From: Pycnococcus provasolii
Lineage: Eukaryota > Chlorophyta > Pseudoscourfieldiophyceae > Pseudoscourfieldiales
Assembly: GCA_049487715.1 (NCBI GenBank)
Contig: CP150558.1
Span: forward strand, 372,001 to 436,000
Direction: 5' to 3'
Length of the DNA: 64,000 nucleotides
The translations under genes were made by a program, and so were the position numbers. The notes beneath the pieces are model-generated. The model saw nothing but the letters and a program-made list of their open reading frames with translations. It ran no database searches and was not told the DNA's origin. This document shows positions 36,568 to 45,368 of this stretch, piece after piece. Positions within the stretch are counted from its first letter, which is position 1. Each line of letters opens with the position of its first letter.

Positions 36568-37328
36568 CATGCCGGGCTGGCTTCGGCAAAAATGGTTTGG
36601 TTTTTTCTTTTAATTGAGTTTTTATCCCCCCCCTACTATGGATAGTAATAAGCATTTGCACAATGTTACTCTTATTAACAGCGTCAGTTAGTTGTCTTCC
36701 ACGGTTCCACCACCACGTGATCACGTGGCATGCGTCGTGCCATTGCGCTGTGAGGTTTGTGTAATTGGCGCGTCACATGCAAGGCTGCAACTGGTCATTT
36801 CCGTGCTCAAGCAAACAAGCTGTCTGTTGTGGCGCTAAACCTTAAATTATTCGCGCTCTCCTCCAACGCGTGCGCATGCGTCGCGAGCCGATTTCAAGTT
36901 TGCCTAAGGTAGTTACCGATTCACCGCCGAAAACGCCCGAAGCCCCGAACGAATCCCCTTTGGAAGTTGGCGAATAATAATCAGAAAAGTAAAACGTAGG
37001 CACGTAGCCTAATAATGAGCCAAGACGGCAAGACGCAGATTTAAAAAAAAAACCTGAAAAAACCGGTATCCCATGATGGAGGGGTAAAGTTTAAGTTGTT
37101 AAAAAATTAGGGTAAGGACTAGTGTAAACCGTTAAGGTTAGGTTTGTAGGGTTAGGGTTTGGAACACTTCAAAAAAAATACTAAAAAATACATGCATGGA
37201 TGGATGAGGAACGATTCGGGTGGATTTTCGGTGGAGAAAAAAAACGTTTCACAAAAAACCCTTATTTCGCAACTGAACCATCCTGGCGGCCGCCGTATCT
37301 TTTTCCCCCTCTTTTTGTCTCCTCCTCC
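36568..37328. other. AT-rich intergenic spacer
   Basis: No gene is seen. Telomere-like TTAGGG and TAGGGTTAGGGTTTGG tracts lie at about 37108-37162, with poly-A runs near 37043 and 37240. It separates two genes on the same strand and probably contains the promoter of the downstream secreted protein. Confidence 0.5.
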
Positions 37329-39116
37329 ATGCGCGTCGTCGTGGTCGTGGTCACGCTTCTTCTCACGGTGTGGACCGCCACCGCCACTCCTGCTGAGGCT
37401 CAACAACAACGAAACACTGCTACTAACAACAATGCTACTGCTTCGTCATCTCAGGCTTTGGTGTGTGCCGCGAACGCCGCATCGCACGCACGCACCCTGA
37501 ACCTCACACGCACGCTGTACCCGTACGCATTCTCTCATTCTGATGAGGAGTCGTCGGAGAAAAAAGCACGGGCCGTCATGTACCGTGCCGAGCCTGCGTG
37601 CGCGTGGGCGATACCCAGCTACCTGAAGAATGTCGACAAAAACACGTACGACACAGTCATGACCACATACGCGATGCAAAACAACAACAACCCTGAAACA
37701 ATCAAACTTGCTTTGGCGTCACAGTGCGTATCTCCCGCGACATGTGAGACGATGGTCAATGGCGCGTACCAGAATTCTCTGCGTCCTGCAGTGCTCGCGA
37801 ATGACAACAACAACAACAACAACATGCCGCTGCTGCTGGCGAATCCACGTGACACGATACCTCGCATGGCTGTTCCGTTCCGTGATATTCCGCTGTCGAT
37901 TAAGCAGGAAACTGCTACTGCTGCTACTGCTGACGCCTCCTCCTCCACTTTGTCGTGTAGTGGAACGTCACCAATTGTTGACGATCAACTCATTCGAGCT
38001 GCGACGATGCGTGCGGCTGTTGCTCTTAACACCGCAAACATCAGCACGATCGTAGACAGGACAGCAGGTATGCACTTTGTGCCACCACGTCTCGTCAGGT
38101 CCGCTTACCGTGACGAATCTGCCGAGGTGGGATGCGGATGCTGCATCTTCTCAATCGCCGACAACAACATCAACAATTCCTCTGATCCGTCTCCGAAACT
38201 TGATGAGGAAGCACTGCAGGCGAGGTGGAGTCGCTTATTCGACAGCCTCAAGGAAGAGCTCAATTCGCCGATCGGTACGCCACGCACGGCGGAGGAAGAG
38301 AACAACAACAACGACAACACTTCTCCAGCAGTACCACCCCCACCCTCACCCCCACCCTCACCCCCACCCAGAACGCCTGGCCGTGGAATCGCCGACAATC
38401 TCGTCGGCGGCAACTATGGTGGTGGCGGATTTACCGGAGGCAATGGCGGATTTGTAGGCGGCGGTGGTGGAGGATTTGCTCCTCGTCCTCCTCCTCCTCC
38501 TCCGAGGCCCTCCTTCGAAAAGGACTACGAAGACTACGAAGACTCGGCAACAACAGAATACTACTACGGTACTGAGGACGACGACGAAAGTAGCGTCGAA
38601 GAAGAAGAGGAGAACCCACTTCTTACACCATGCCTCGATGCACCATTTGGCGACGCAGAACGCGTGTTTGACTACACGTATGGCGAGTGTCATTGGCAGT
38701 ATACCAACAATAAAAATGTGGGTCAGAATGGACGATCTGTCACAATCATCTCTTGCGACGAGGGGGAAGAGCAGGGCACGGGCCCAAATGGCGAGATCCT
38801 TCACAACAAGGTGTTCCGTGATGGAAAGGCGGACGAGCCGAATGTCTTCTACCCTGAACAGTACGGTCGACTTGTGTGGTTCCAAGATGCAAACGACCCA
38901 GACGAATTTTGGGCGTGCGAGATTGCATTCAACCGCGATTCGCCGTCAGATGCGCTGACGGCGAATCGCGAAAAAATCAATGCTGAAAATCCTGCAAGCT
39001 TTGGATGTGACCAGTTTCCGTGGACGCACCTGGTGAAGAAGTCGCATCCTTTGGCGCAGCAGTTGCTCGCGTCAACCGACGAAGTGTCATGCGAGGGGAA
39101 TGAGAAAGCGGGCTAA
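37329..39116 (+). CDS. Secreted Pro/Gly/Asn-rich protein with a Cys-containing C-terminal domain
   Basis: The ATG at 37329 begins a clear signal peptide (MRVVVVVVTLLLTVWTATA, cleavage near AEA-QQQ); 595 residues in all. The first 290 residues are Ala/Asn-rich with several Cys. A Pro-Ser block (PPPPSPPPSPPP) resembles hydroxyproline-rich algal wall proteins and precedes a Gly-rich stretch and a Tyr/Glu-rich acidic linker. The last 170 residues are globular (YPEQYGRLVWFQDANDP, FGCDQFPWTHLVKK). CDQFPW faintly recalls the CDEYPF core of NucA/NucB nucleases, but the Glu is Gln and I do not claim that function. It is probably a cell-wall or extracellular protein. Confidence 0.6.
   Translation: MRVVVVVVTLLLTVWTATATPAEAQQQRNTATNNNATASSSQALVCAANAASHARTLNLTRTLYPYAFSHSDEESSEKKARAVMYRAEPACAWAIPSYLKNVDKNTYDTVMTTYAMQNNNNPETIKLALASQCVSPATCETMVNGAYQNSLRPAVLANDNNNNNNMPLLLANPRDTIPRMAVPFRDIPLSIKQETATAATADASSSTLSCSGTSPIVDDQLIRAATMRAAVALNTANISTIVDRTAGMHFVPPRLVRSAYRDESAEVGCGCCIFSIADNNINNSSDPSPKLDEEALQARWSRLFDSLKEELNSPIGTPRTAEEENNNNDNTSPAVPPPPSPPPSPPPRTPGRGIADNLVGGNYGGGGFTGGNGGFVGGGGGGFAPRPPPPPPRPSFEKDYEDYEDSATTEYYYGTEDDDESSVEEEEENPLLTPCLDAPFGDAERVFDYTYGECHWQYTNNKNVGQNGRSVTIISCDEGEEQGTGPNGEILHNKVFRDGKADEPNVFYPEQYGRLVWFQDANDPDEFWACEIAFNRDSPSDALTANREKINAENPASFGCDQFPWTHLVKKSHPLAQQLLASTDEVSCEGNEKAG
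38934..38970. repeat. Perfect 16-bp inverted repeat inside the secreted-protein gene
   Basis: CGCGATTCGCCGTCAG at 38934-38949 and its exact complement at 38955-38970 are separated by a 5-base loop. It lies in coding sequence for NRDSPSDALTANRE. Confidence 0.9.
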
Positions 39117-39201
39117 AAAAAATGATGCGGGATGATTGGGTTGAGCAAGAAGGCATAACAATAAATTTTTGAATAATAGTAACCTTACAGATGTTGTTGC
39201 T

Positions 39202-40737
39202 TTACATCATAGGATCTCCAACGAGATTCGTGTTGTACATGAAGTCGCGCCTTGCGCGATCGCAGCATCGCCTCGCCAGTGCCGCCGCCGCCTCGCCGTG
39301 CCGGGTGACAAAGTGCGCAACGTCGCAGCGCGACGCGTAGTGCGCCTCGGCATCTTCCCACCCGAGCAGGATGAGGTTATCCACCGAGGCAGGACGAGTG
39401 CCGTCAAATCGTGCAAGACGCAAGGCGGCGACGCTGCGAACGAGCGACAGCTTGCCTCCTCTCGCGTCCTTGCCATTTTTCCCACCCGCAACACCGGTCG
39501 CGGGAAGACAGTGCCACAGCTCGCGTGCCACGTACTTCACCTCGTCCTGCGTCACGTGCACCTCCCCGTCGTCGCCGTACGCGTCTGTCTCCATCTCGCG
39601 CAAATTGTCGAGCAGTGCACGGTACTGCGCATCAAGCGCCCGTGCGATTGGCTCCGGGTCCATGGGAACGACATTCGACGTTAGCTCGCACAGGACGTAG
39701 TGCGCAATCACGAGGCCGAAGGTGGCTGGCATCGTCCCAACAACGGGCGCCGTGCGAACGCGGAAGCCGGGAACGACCTGCAGGTCAGCGTACGTCGCGT
39801 TGCCCGACGGCGCGGCGGCGGCGGCAGCATCGCCGGCAGCCACGAGCGGCACGTCGTCTGGGCATTCCCACAGTGCCATGCGAGCCCTCTCTGTGGATGC
39901 GACGCAAATCAGCGGCACGTCGGCGTTGCCGTTAGCCTTGCGTAGGCGAAGTCTAACGGCGCGCAGCAGGACATCGTTCACGGCGCACTCTGCGATATCG
40001 CCGACACGAACGCGCGTCGGGTCCGCCTTCATCGCTGCACCACCGGACGCGACGACACGCACGCCGCGCGACCGGCACGTAAGAAGCAGGTGCACCTTGG
40101 TGTCGACGTTGTCAATGGCATCGACGACCATGTCAGGAGCTTTGCCGTCGTCACCCCACGGCGCGAGCACATCGTCGCTTGACTCCACCGTGTACATGGC
40201 ATCCATGGCGTGGACGCTCGCCTCCGGGAAGATTGCTTTGCAGTGCGCCTTGAGTGCGTCCACCTTTGTCGTTCCGACGTCTTTCCTGGTTGCGACGGCG
40301 TGCCTGTTAAGGCTGCTGAGAGACACGCGGTCAAAGTCGACGACGCGCAGTCTCCCCACGCCAGCGCGCAATAGAGCCATCGCCGCGTGCGATCCCACGC
40401 CTCCCACGCCCACGACGACCACAAAGGCGTTTCTTAACGAGACGACGGGCTGCTCACCAAAGAACTGTATGTTTCGCGTGAGGTGTTCGCGCGTGATGTC
40501 GTCGTCGAGCGGACTCGCGGCGTGCAGGTGGTGCATTTCAACACCGTCGAGGTCGTCGTCGTCGTCGTCTTCCACATCTATGGATAAGTGGAAGACGCCC
40601 TTGTTGCCAGAGTTGGAACGAGCGTGATGTATCTCCGAGGAACCTGGGTCCAGACACTTCAAAAGCTTCAGCAGGTAGCGCGCACACAGCAGACGACAGC
40701 TCCGTGCAGTGAGACTCCACGACGACGACATCGACAT
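39202..40737 (-). CDS. TcdA-like tRNA threonylcarbamoyladenosine dehydratase (E1/ThiF superfamily)
   Basis: The ATG at 40737 is chosen; the frame upstream is a Cys/Ala/Val repeat from a microsatellite. The 511-residue product has a short hydrophobic/basic leader (SSSWSLTARSCRLLCARYLLK), then the ThiF/E1 fold: REHLTRNIQFFGEQ, the nucleotide loop VVGVGGVGSHAAMALLRAGV, DFDRVSLSSLNRHAVA, VVDAIDNVDTKVHLL and ASGGAAMKADPTRVRVGDI. That last string is typical of CsdL/TcdA and yeast Tcd1/2, which cyclise t6A37 of ANN-decoding tRNAs to ct6A. Yeast Tcd proteins are on the mitochondrial outer membrane, and the N-terminal leader would fit an organelle location. An Ala insert (about residue 320) and a helical C-terminal extension are lineage-specific. 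Confidence 0.85.
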   Translation of the reverse strand: MSMSSSWSLTARSCRLLCARYLLKLLKCLDPGSSEIHHARSNSGNKGVFHLSIDVEDDDDDDLDGVEMHHLHAASPLDDDITREHLTRNIQFFGEQPVVSLRNAFVVVVGVGGVGSHAAMALLRAGVGRLRVVDFDRVSLSSLNRHAVATRKDVGTTKVDALKAHCKAIFPEASVHAMDAMYTVESSDDVLAPWGDDGKAPDMVVDAIDNVDTKVHLLLTCRSRGVRVVASGGAAMKADPTRVRVGDIAECAVNDVLLRAVRLRLRKANGNADVPLICVASTERARMALWECPDDVPLVAAGDAAAAAAPSGNATYADLQVVPGFRVRTAPVVGTMPATFGLVIAHYVLCELTSNVVPMDPEPIARALDAQYRALLDNLREMETDAYGDDGEVHVTQDEVKYVARELWHCLPATGVAGGKNGKDARGGKLSLVRSVAALRLARFDGTRPASVDNLILLGWEDAEAHYASRCDVAHFVTRHGEAAAALARRCCDRARRDFMYNTNLVGDPMM

Positions 40738-41350
40738 GGCAAAAGGGGATAGTGGCGGCGAGATACTTTTCCGTGTTCCGAAAATCCTGATGCCTGAGTT
40801 GGGGATCCGTCGTGAAACGGTAAAATTGATCTGCCCAACAAGTGCCCAAAGAAAAAAAAGGGCCCGTAGCACAGCACAGCACAGCACAGCACGCACCTCT
40901 GCACAGCACGGCACAGCACGGCACGGCACAGCACGGAAAAGTTCATTTACTTTTACTTTTACCACGTCTGTGGTCGGGACCTCCCTTCCTTAGTTACTTC
41001 GAGTTCCTTCCTGCATAGTGGCAAGTGGCAAGTGGCATCTTTGATGGCTTGATATTTTTTCATTTTTTTCACGCCGGGTGTTTCTTGCACATGCGATGAT
41101 TTATTTGGTCGTTGAAGTGGAAGTGGAAGTGGGAGAAGATTCGAGGGTGTGCTGTGCTGTGCTGTGCATGTTCTGGTAGGTTTACGTCCGGCCACTTCCA
41201 GTTCCGTGTTCCACGGGTGTTCCGTCCAGGTCAGCACATCATAACTACATCTTAGTACTACCATATTGGCATATTTGGTGTGTGCGAATCTATCTTGCAA
41301 GCCTCAGTCTTAAGACCTCACTGGTGGACACACTTCACTGCCCTGTTGTC
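40738..41350. promoter_or_regulatory. Divergent spacer with inverted CAGCA/TGCTG microsatellites
   Basis: This 613-bp spacer lies between the TcdA-like gene (minus) and the lumen protein (plus). A CACAG/CACGG tandem array occupies 40868-40937, and its reverse complement (GTGCTGTGCTGTGCTGTGC) lies at 41149-41167. They could pair and loop out about 210 bp. An AAGTGG array lies at 41115-41132. No gene is seen. Confidence 0.5.
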
Positions 41351-42337
41351 ATGATGACTTCGACTTCAACCTCTTCGTCGGTGATGGCCTCATCCTCAGG
41401 ACGTCAACGTGCTGCAACGGCGGCGGCGGCTCTCAGAGGAAAGCTCTCCAAACCACGCACATCACGCGTGGGGTCCCGTGGTGGTGGGGCGCAGGATCAC
41501 CTTGTCGCTGGAACGCGCCGAGCGCACGGTGTGCGCGCACATAGTGGTAGCCTTGATCATGAGGTCAAGTCGTCAGATACGTTTTCCACCAAAGCGAAAT
41601 CTATCCCGCAGTCCGTCGTCTCGACAGCCGCAGGACTCGCATTCGCTTTCGGAACCCTTTTACACGCGCCCGCGGCGAACGCGCTCGACTTTGGGGATAT
41701 GATGGCGGGCATGAACATGCCAAGCATGCCAAGCATGCCAGCCATGCCGTCTATGTCCATGGGAGGAGAAGAAGAAATCGGCTCTTCTACTAATCTTGCC
41801 CCAGGCGAACCTGACGCGCCGCACACATCAGCGGAGTGGCTCACCTGGGCCATCGGCAGTGCCGCACCTTCGTACATACGCAAGGATGCGACAATCGTGA
41901 ACGGAAACGACGTGCTCAAGACGGGAACGAACGGCTGGACTTGCGTTGCCGCCAACCCGCGACCCGTTCCCGAAGGTGGCTGGCCGAGCGCGCACGAAGC
42001 TATGGGCGTCTGCGGCGACGCCGAGGGCATGAAGTGGATCCAAGCGTTCGTTGGAGGCACGAAGCCTGAGCTCGAGCGCGACACCATCATGTACATGCTC
42101 GCTGGCGACATGGGCGAGGACAACTACAAGCCGATGACGCTGAGCAAGAATGATGCGGGCGAAGGAGCTTGGATTGAGAGCGGCAGCCACGTCATGCTCA
42201 TGCCCAAGGATCCCGCGTCCGTGAGTAATTTCCCGGCGGACTTTCAACAGGGAGAACCGTACGTGATGTTTAAGGATACGCCGTACGCGCACGTCATGAT
42301 TCCGACCGGCGAGGGGTACTTCGACTACCAAAAGTAA
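41351..42337 (+). CDS. Predicted thylakoid-lumen protein, unknown function
   Basis: The ATG at 41351 gives 328 residues. A Ser/Thr/Arg-rich stroma-targeting leader is followed by a hydrophobic lumen signal (VSTAAGLAFAFGTLLHAPAANA) with an Ala-X-Ala site before LDFGDMM. The mature part begins with a Met/Pro/Ser repeat (MPSMPSMPAMPSM). A globular domain then has SAAPSYIRKDATIVNG, GTNGWTCVAANPRP, HEAMGVCGDAEGMKWIQAF and ESGSHVMLMPKDP. GTNGWTC plus a later C-GD is a combination I associate with uncharacterised bacterial proteins, which is compatible with plastid or bacterial ancestry. The two Cys may form a disulfide. No enzymatic motif is recognised. Confidence 0.65.
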   Translation: MMTSTSTSSSVMASSSGRQRAATAAAALRGKLSKPRTSRVGSRGGGAQDHLVAGTRRAHGVRAHSGSLDHEVKSSDTFSTKAKSIPQSVVSTAAGLAFAFGTLLHAPAANALDFGDMMAGMNMPSMPSMPAMPSMSMGGEEEIGSSTNLAPGEPDAPHTSAEWLTWAIGSAAPSYIRKDATIVNGNDVLKTGTNGWTCVAANPRPVPEGGWPSAHEAMGVCGDAEGMKWIQAFVGGTKPELERDTIMYMLAGDMGEDNYKPMTLSKNDAGEGAWIESGSHVMLMPKDPASVSNFPADFQQGEPYVMFKDTPYAHVMIPTGEGYFDYQK

Positions 42338-43698
42338 TCATATACGCCATCACTGCACTGTGTGTGATTTGGGAGAGAAATGCATGCATGTTAACAAAAC
42401 GAAATTCATTCGTCATTTTCACGCTCTACAGTAGTGTACCCTAAGAAGGATTATGGAAGGACTAAGTACACTAAGTCGTAGCTTTAGTGCACATACCCGC
42501 ACGCGTCTCACACCTCCACGCAAGCGCGCGCTGACGTGTCGACGAGACGCGCGGGCTCAGCCGTGGTCTCGCCGAGCACGAGCGCCGTGCGATTCTTGCC
42601 TTCGAAAGGCGCCCAGCCAGGCTCGCCACCATGCGCGAAGTTGGACCAAGCCTTAATCAATTTCAGGCTCATCGTCCGGGTAACGGTTTTCTGACTCAAA
42701 CCGTCCGGGTCCCAGGTGGCAGATTGGGCCCTCCGCCCTCATTGCGCTGAGCGCGAATTCGTCACCTAGGAGGGGAGGGAAGGAAGTTTTTCTCTCCCTT
42801 TTTTTTCTTCTTCTTCGGGCAAGTTTCTTTGTTTCCTTGCCGTGAGGTACCTGGGTTGTGGTACGGTGCCGTTCGTTGTTTGAGTTGGTGGCCGGGTCTG
42901 TCCGCCAGTCCGCCACGCTTCGCAAACTGTGCGAAGTTCGGTAAGGAACTTGTACCTTAAGTTCTTTGGAGACGGTCCGCGTCTCTCTTTCTTTTCCTTG
43001 CAACCTGTGCGAGGGTATGTGTTTCTTTGCCTTCTTGCAACCGTGTGCAAGTCCTATTCAAGACGACGTCCCTATCTGCGTGCGGCATGCGGGTGCCCTC
43101 GGCTTCGCCGCTCGCGCGCACCGCGCCCACTCGCCTGCGGCGGCGGCCGCGCTGTAGAAGCGCCCATACTTGCGCCCCTTCCGCTCGTACGTGTCGTCGC
43201 ATCGCTTGATGGACAACTTGCACATGAAGTGATGGTGCTCTGGGCTGTTGTGAGGGCAGGATATCGGCAACGGGTCGTCTGCCGACCACCACCCATAATA
43301 CTGAAGATATGAGCGCGCGCACTGAAGCGTGCTCGAGCTCTCGCGAGCACGCACCGCGCGCCAAAGACATAAACAAGACGAGTATGCCCGGTCCATCAGG
43401 CGCCGACGCCTCACACGCGCGCTTCGTTCTTCTCTTTCGCCTAGCAGATCGACACCACTTTTCATCTTTCCGAGGAACTCCGGACCCCCCCCCCCCCCCC
43501 TTTACGGAAGAGCAAGCAAGGCCGGATCCCCAAGCACCCCCAGGTGCACACACTTCCCCCCCTTGGCAAAACCCTAAAGGTACGGTCGGGGTGCAAAACC
43601 TAAAAAGTTCGTACTCGTCCTGCGAAGTGCGAAGGGACCGGTTTGGCGCGCTCCCTCTCCGCTCCATTCCCCCCCCGCCTGTCCTTGTGTTGTCCATC
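42338..43698. other. Intergenic region with esterase relic and C homopolymer
   Basis: Apart from the esterase fragment there is no supported gene. A C14 run lies at about 43487-43501. The minus-strand frame at 43058-43465 has a His/Cys-containing stretch (SCPHNSPEHHHFMCK) that I could not assign to a family, so it is left unannotated. The 3' part is the presumed RPN5 promoter. Confidence 0.45.
42508..42699 (-). pseudogene. Relic of a type-B carboxylesterase C-terminus
   Basis: The frame ends with a stop at 42508. Its residues LIKAWSNFAHGGEPGWAPFE, then GKNRTALVLG, follow the C-terminal pattern of carboxylesterase/cholinesterase-like enzymes (W-x-NFA-x-x-GxP, then NRT-x-x-L). No catalytic Ser, His or Glu region is found in any minus frame upstream; those frames turn into low-complexity Lys/Arg and Phe runs. 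It therefore looks like a truncated gene remnant, or less likely a final exon of a gene with distant exons. Confidence 0.45.
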
Positions 43699-45216
43699 AT
43701 GGCGGTTGACGACGACACGCTTCTGGATTCCTCCAGTAGTAAGAAAGATGCGCACGTCTCCTCCTCCGAGGAACTTGCCGCTCTCGACTTACAGCTGAGC
43801 GGTTTAATCAGCTCGGCGTCTTCGTCGCCCAGCTCCCTTTCCACCTCCCTCGAATCGGCGCTCGCTCTGGAAAAAAAAGCGCGCCTCTCGGCGGATTTAG
43901 CACCCACGAAGCGGTGCGCGCTCGCAATCCTGGAGATGTGCTTCAACGCGAAGGACTGGTCACTCCTCATGGAACACGTCGTGCTTCTATCCAAAAGACG
44001 TGCGCAGCTCAAACAAGTCGTCGCGTCGATGGTTCAGAAAGTCATGAACGAGTACCTGCAGAAAACGCCAAACCTCGAAACGAAGATCAAACTCATCGAG
44101 TGCCTGAACGGTGTCGCCGCAGGTAAGATCTTCGTCGAGATGGAACGCGCAAGGCTCACGCTGCAGCTGGCGCGCATTCACGAAGAGCAGGGCAAAATCA
44201 AGGAGGCTGGGGAAGTGCTCCAAGAGGTGGCTGTAGAGACGTTCGGCGCCATGGCGAAAACGGAGAAAATCGCCTTCATCCTCGAGCAGGTGCGACTCGC
44301 TCTCGACAGGCAGGACTACGTGCGCGCGCAGATCCTCAGCCGGAAGGTGTCACACCGGGCGTTCGCGGACGCCGACGAGAGCAAGGATGCAGAGGGCAAG
44401 AAGAAGCTGTCGAGTGTCGTGCAGCCACCGGCGGAGGGAACGCCGTCGCTTCTCGAGCTCAAGGGCATGTATCATAAGCTGATGATACGGTACTACATGC
44501 ACGACGACGAGTACCTCGAGGCGTGCAGGCAGTACCAAAGCCTGTACGAGGATGCGCGCAAGGCTGTCTCCAAAGGTGACGAGGCGAATGCAGACACGAT
44601 GGAGACGGATGCCGATGCCGAGACGTATTTACCGTACCTGCAGCGCGTTTGCTGGCTCGTCTGCCTCAGCACGAGTGGGCCGATGCAAAAGAGCTTGCTC
44701 GAGCAGACTCGCACCGACAAGGCTGTGCGCGACATGCTGCCCGCGCATCACGAGCTGCTTACGGCATTCGGAAACGCGGAGGTGATTGGTTGGCCAGAGC
44801 TGGATGCCAAGATTTCCAAAGCTCTTGAGAAGGAAATCAATGTGTTCGGTGCTAAGGGAAGCGACGTGCGCGAGCGCCGTGTCGGGCATCTCAAGCAGCG
44901 CGTCACGGAGCACGGGATTCTGGTCATTGCCAAGTACTACCGGCGAATTACACTCACGCGAGTTGGAGAGCTGCTCGGCCTGTCCGCATCGGATGCGGAG
45001 AAGCGCATCTGCACGATGGTGAACGAGGGCCACATCGCTTGCAAGATTGACCGTGTCGTGGGTGTCGTGGACTTCGCGACGGCGAAGGGCGAGTCGCCCG
45101 CCGCCGTCCTGGATTCCTACGCAGCCTCCGTCCGAGACGTTGTCGGGCTCGTGGAGCGCAGCTCTCACCAGATCAGCCGTGAGATGCAGCGGCACGGTCT
45201 TGCGAGCAAGGCATAG
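43699..45216 (+). CDS. RPN5: 26S proteasome non-ATPase subunit RPN5 (PSMD12)
   Basis: The start is the ATG at 43699 (MAVDDDTLLD); the open frame upstream of it is low-complexity 5' sequence. The 505-residue protein matches RPN5: an N-terminal alpha-solenoid (LEKKARLSADLAPTKRCALA, LETKIKLIECLNGVAAGKIF, EHVVLLSKRRAQLKQ). The C-terminal PCI domain follows (LKQRVTEHGILVIAKYYRRI, LTRVGELLGLSASDAEKRI, VNEGHIACKIDRVVGVVDF) and then the final helix. RPN5 is part of the 19S lid and helps hold the RPN11 deubiquitinase. Length is close to the usual 450-500, with an added Ser-rich N-terminal region and a short acidic insert near residue 300. Confidence 0.93.
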   Translation: MAVDDDTLLDSSSSKKDAHVSSSEELAALDLQLSGLISSASSSPSSLSTSLESALALEKKARLSADLAPTKRCALAILEMCFNAKDWSLLMEHVVLLSKRRAQLKQVVASMVQKVMNEYLQKTPNLETKIKLIECLNGVAAGKIFVEMERARLTLQLARIHEEQGKIKEAGEVLQEVAVETFGAMAKTEKIAFILEQVRLALDRQDYVRAQILSRKVSHRAFADADESKDAEGKKKLSSVVQPPAEGTPSLLELKGMYHKLMIRYYMHDDEYLEACRQYQSLYEDARKAVSKGDEANADTMETDADAETYLPYLQRVCWLVCLSTSGPMQKSLLEQTRTDKAVRDMLPAHHELLTAFGNAEVIGWPELDAKISKALEKEINVFGAKGSDVRERRVGHLKQRVTEHGILVIAKYYRRITLTRVGELLGLSASDAEKRICTMVNEGHIACKIDRVVGVVDFATAKGESPAAVLDSYAASVRDVVGLVERSSHQISREMQRHGLASKA

Positions 45217-45368
45217 AAGGAAGTGCACGCGAAAACCTAAGATTGCTCTTTCAGTAATTGAACGTGAGTCACTTTGTCCAGCGGTCGTCCATTCAGACCA
45301 CTCTCATTCACCATCCCGAGTAGTCGCGTGTTGTCATGTGAAGAAGAAAAAACATTTTATGGTTGATG

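Noticed and set aside
38700-39080. NucA/NucB nuclease domain at the end of the secreted protein
   Set aside because: Only CDQFPW resembles the motif, and the key Glu is replaced by Gln, so it is mentioned but not called.
43058-43465. Minus-strand His/Cys stretch that could be a GRF-like zinc finger
   Set aside because: The Cys spacing does not fit the GRF pattern (no FYxC) and there is no clear start or splice sites.
42957-44012. 351-residue minus-strand frame
   Set aside because: It overlaps the RPN5 coding start and is Arg/Ser-rich with no domain; it is a GC-driven shadow.
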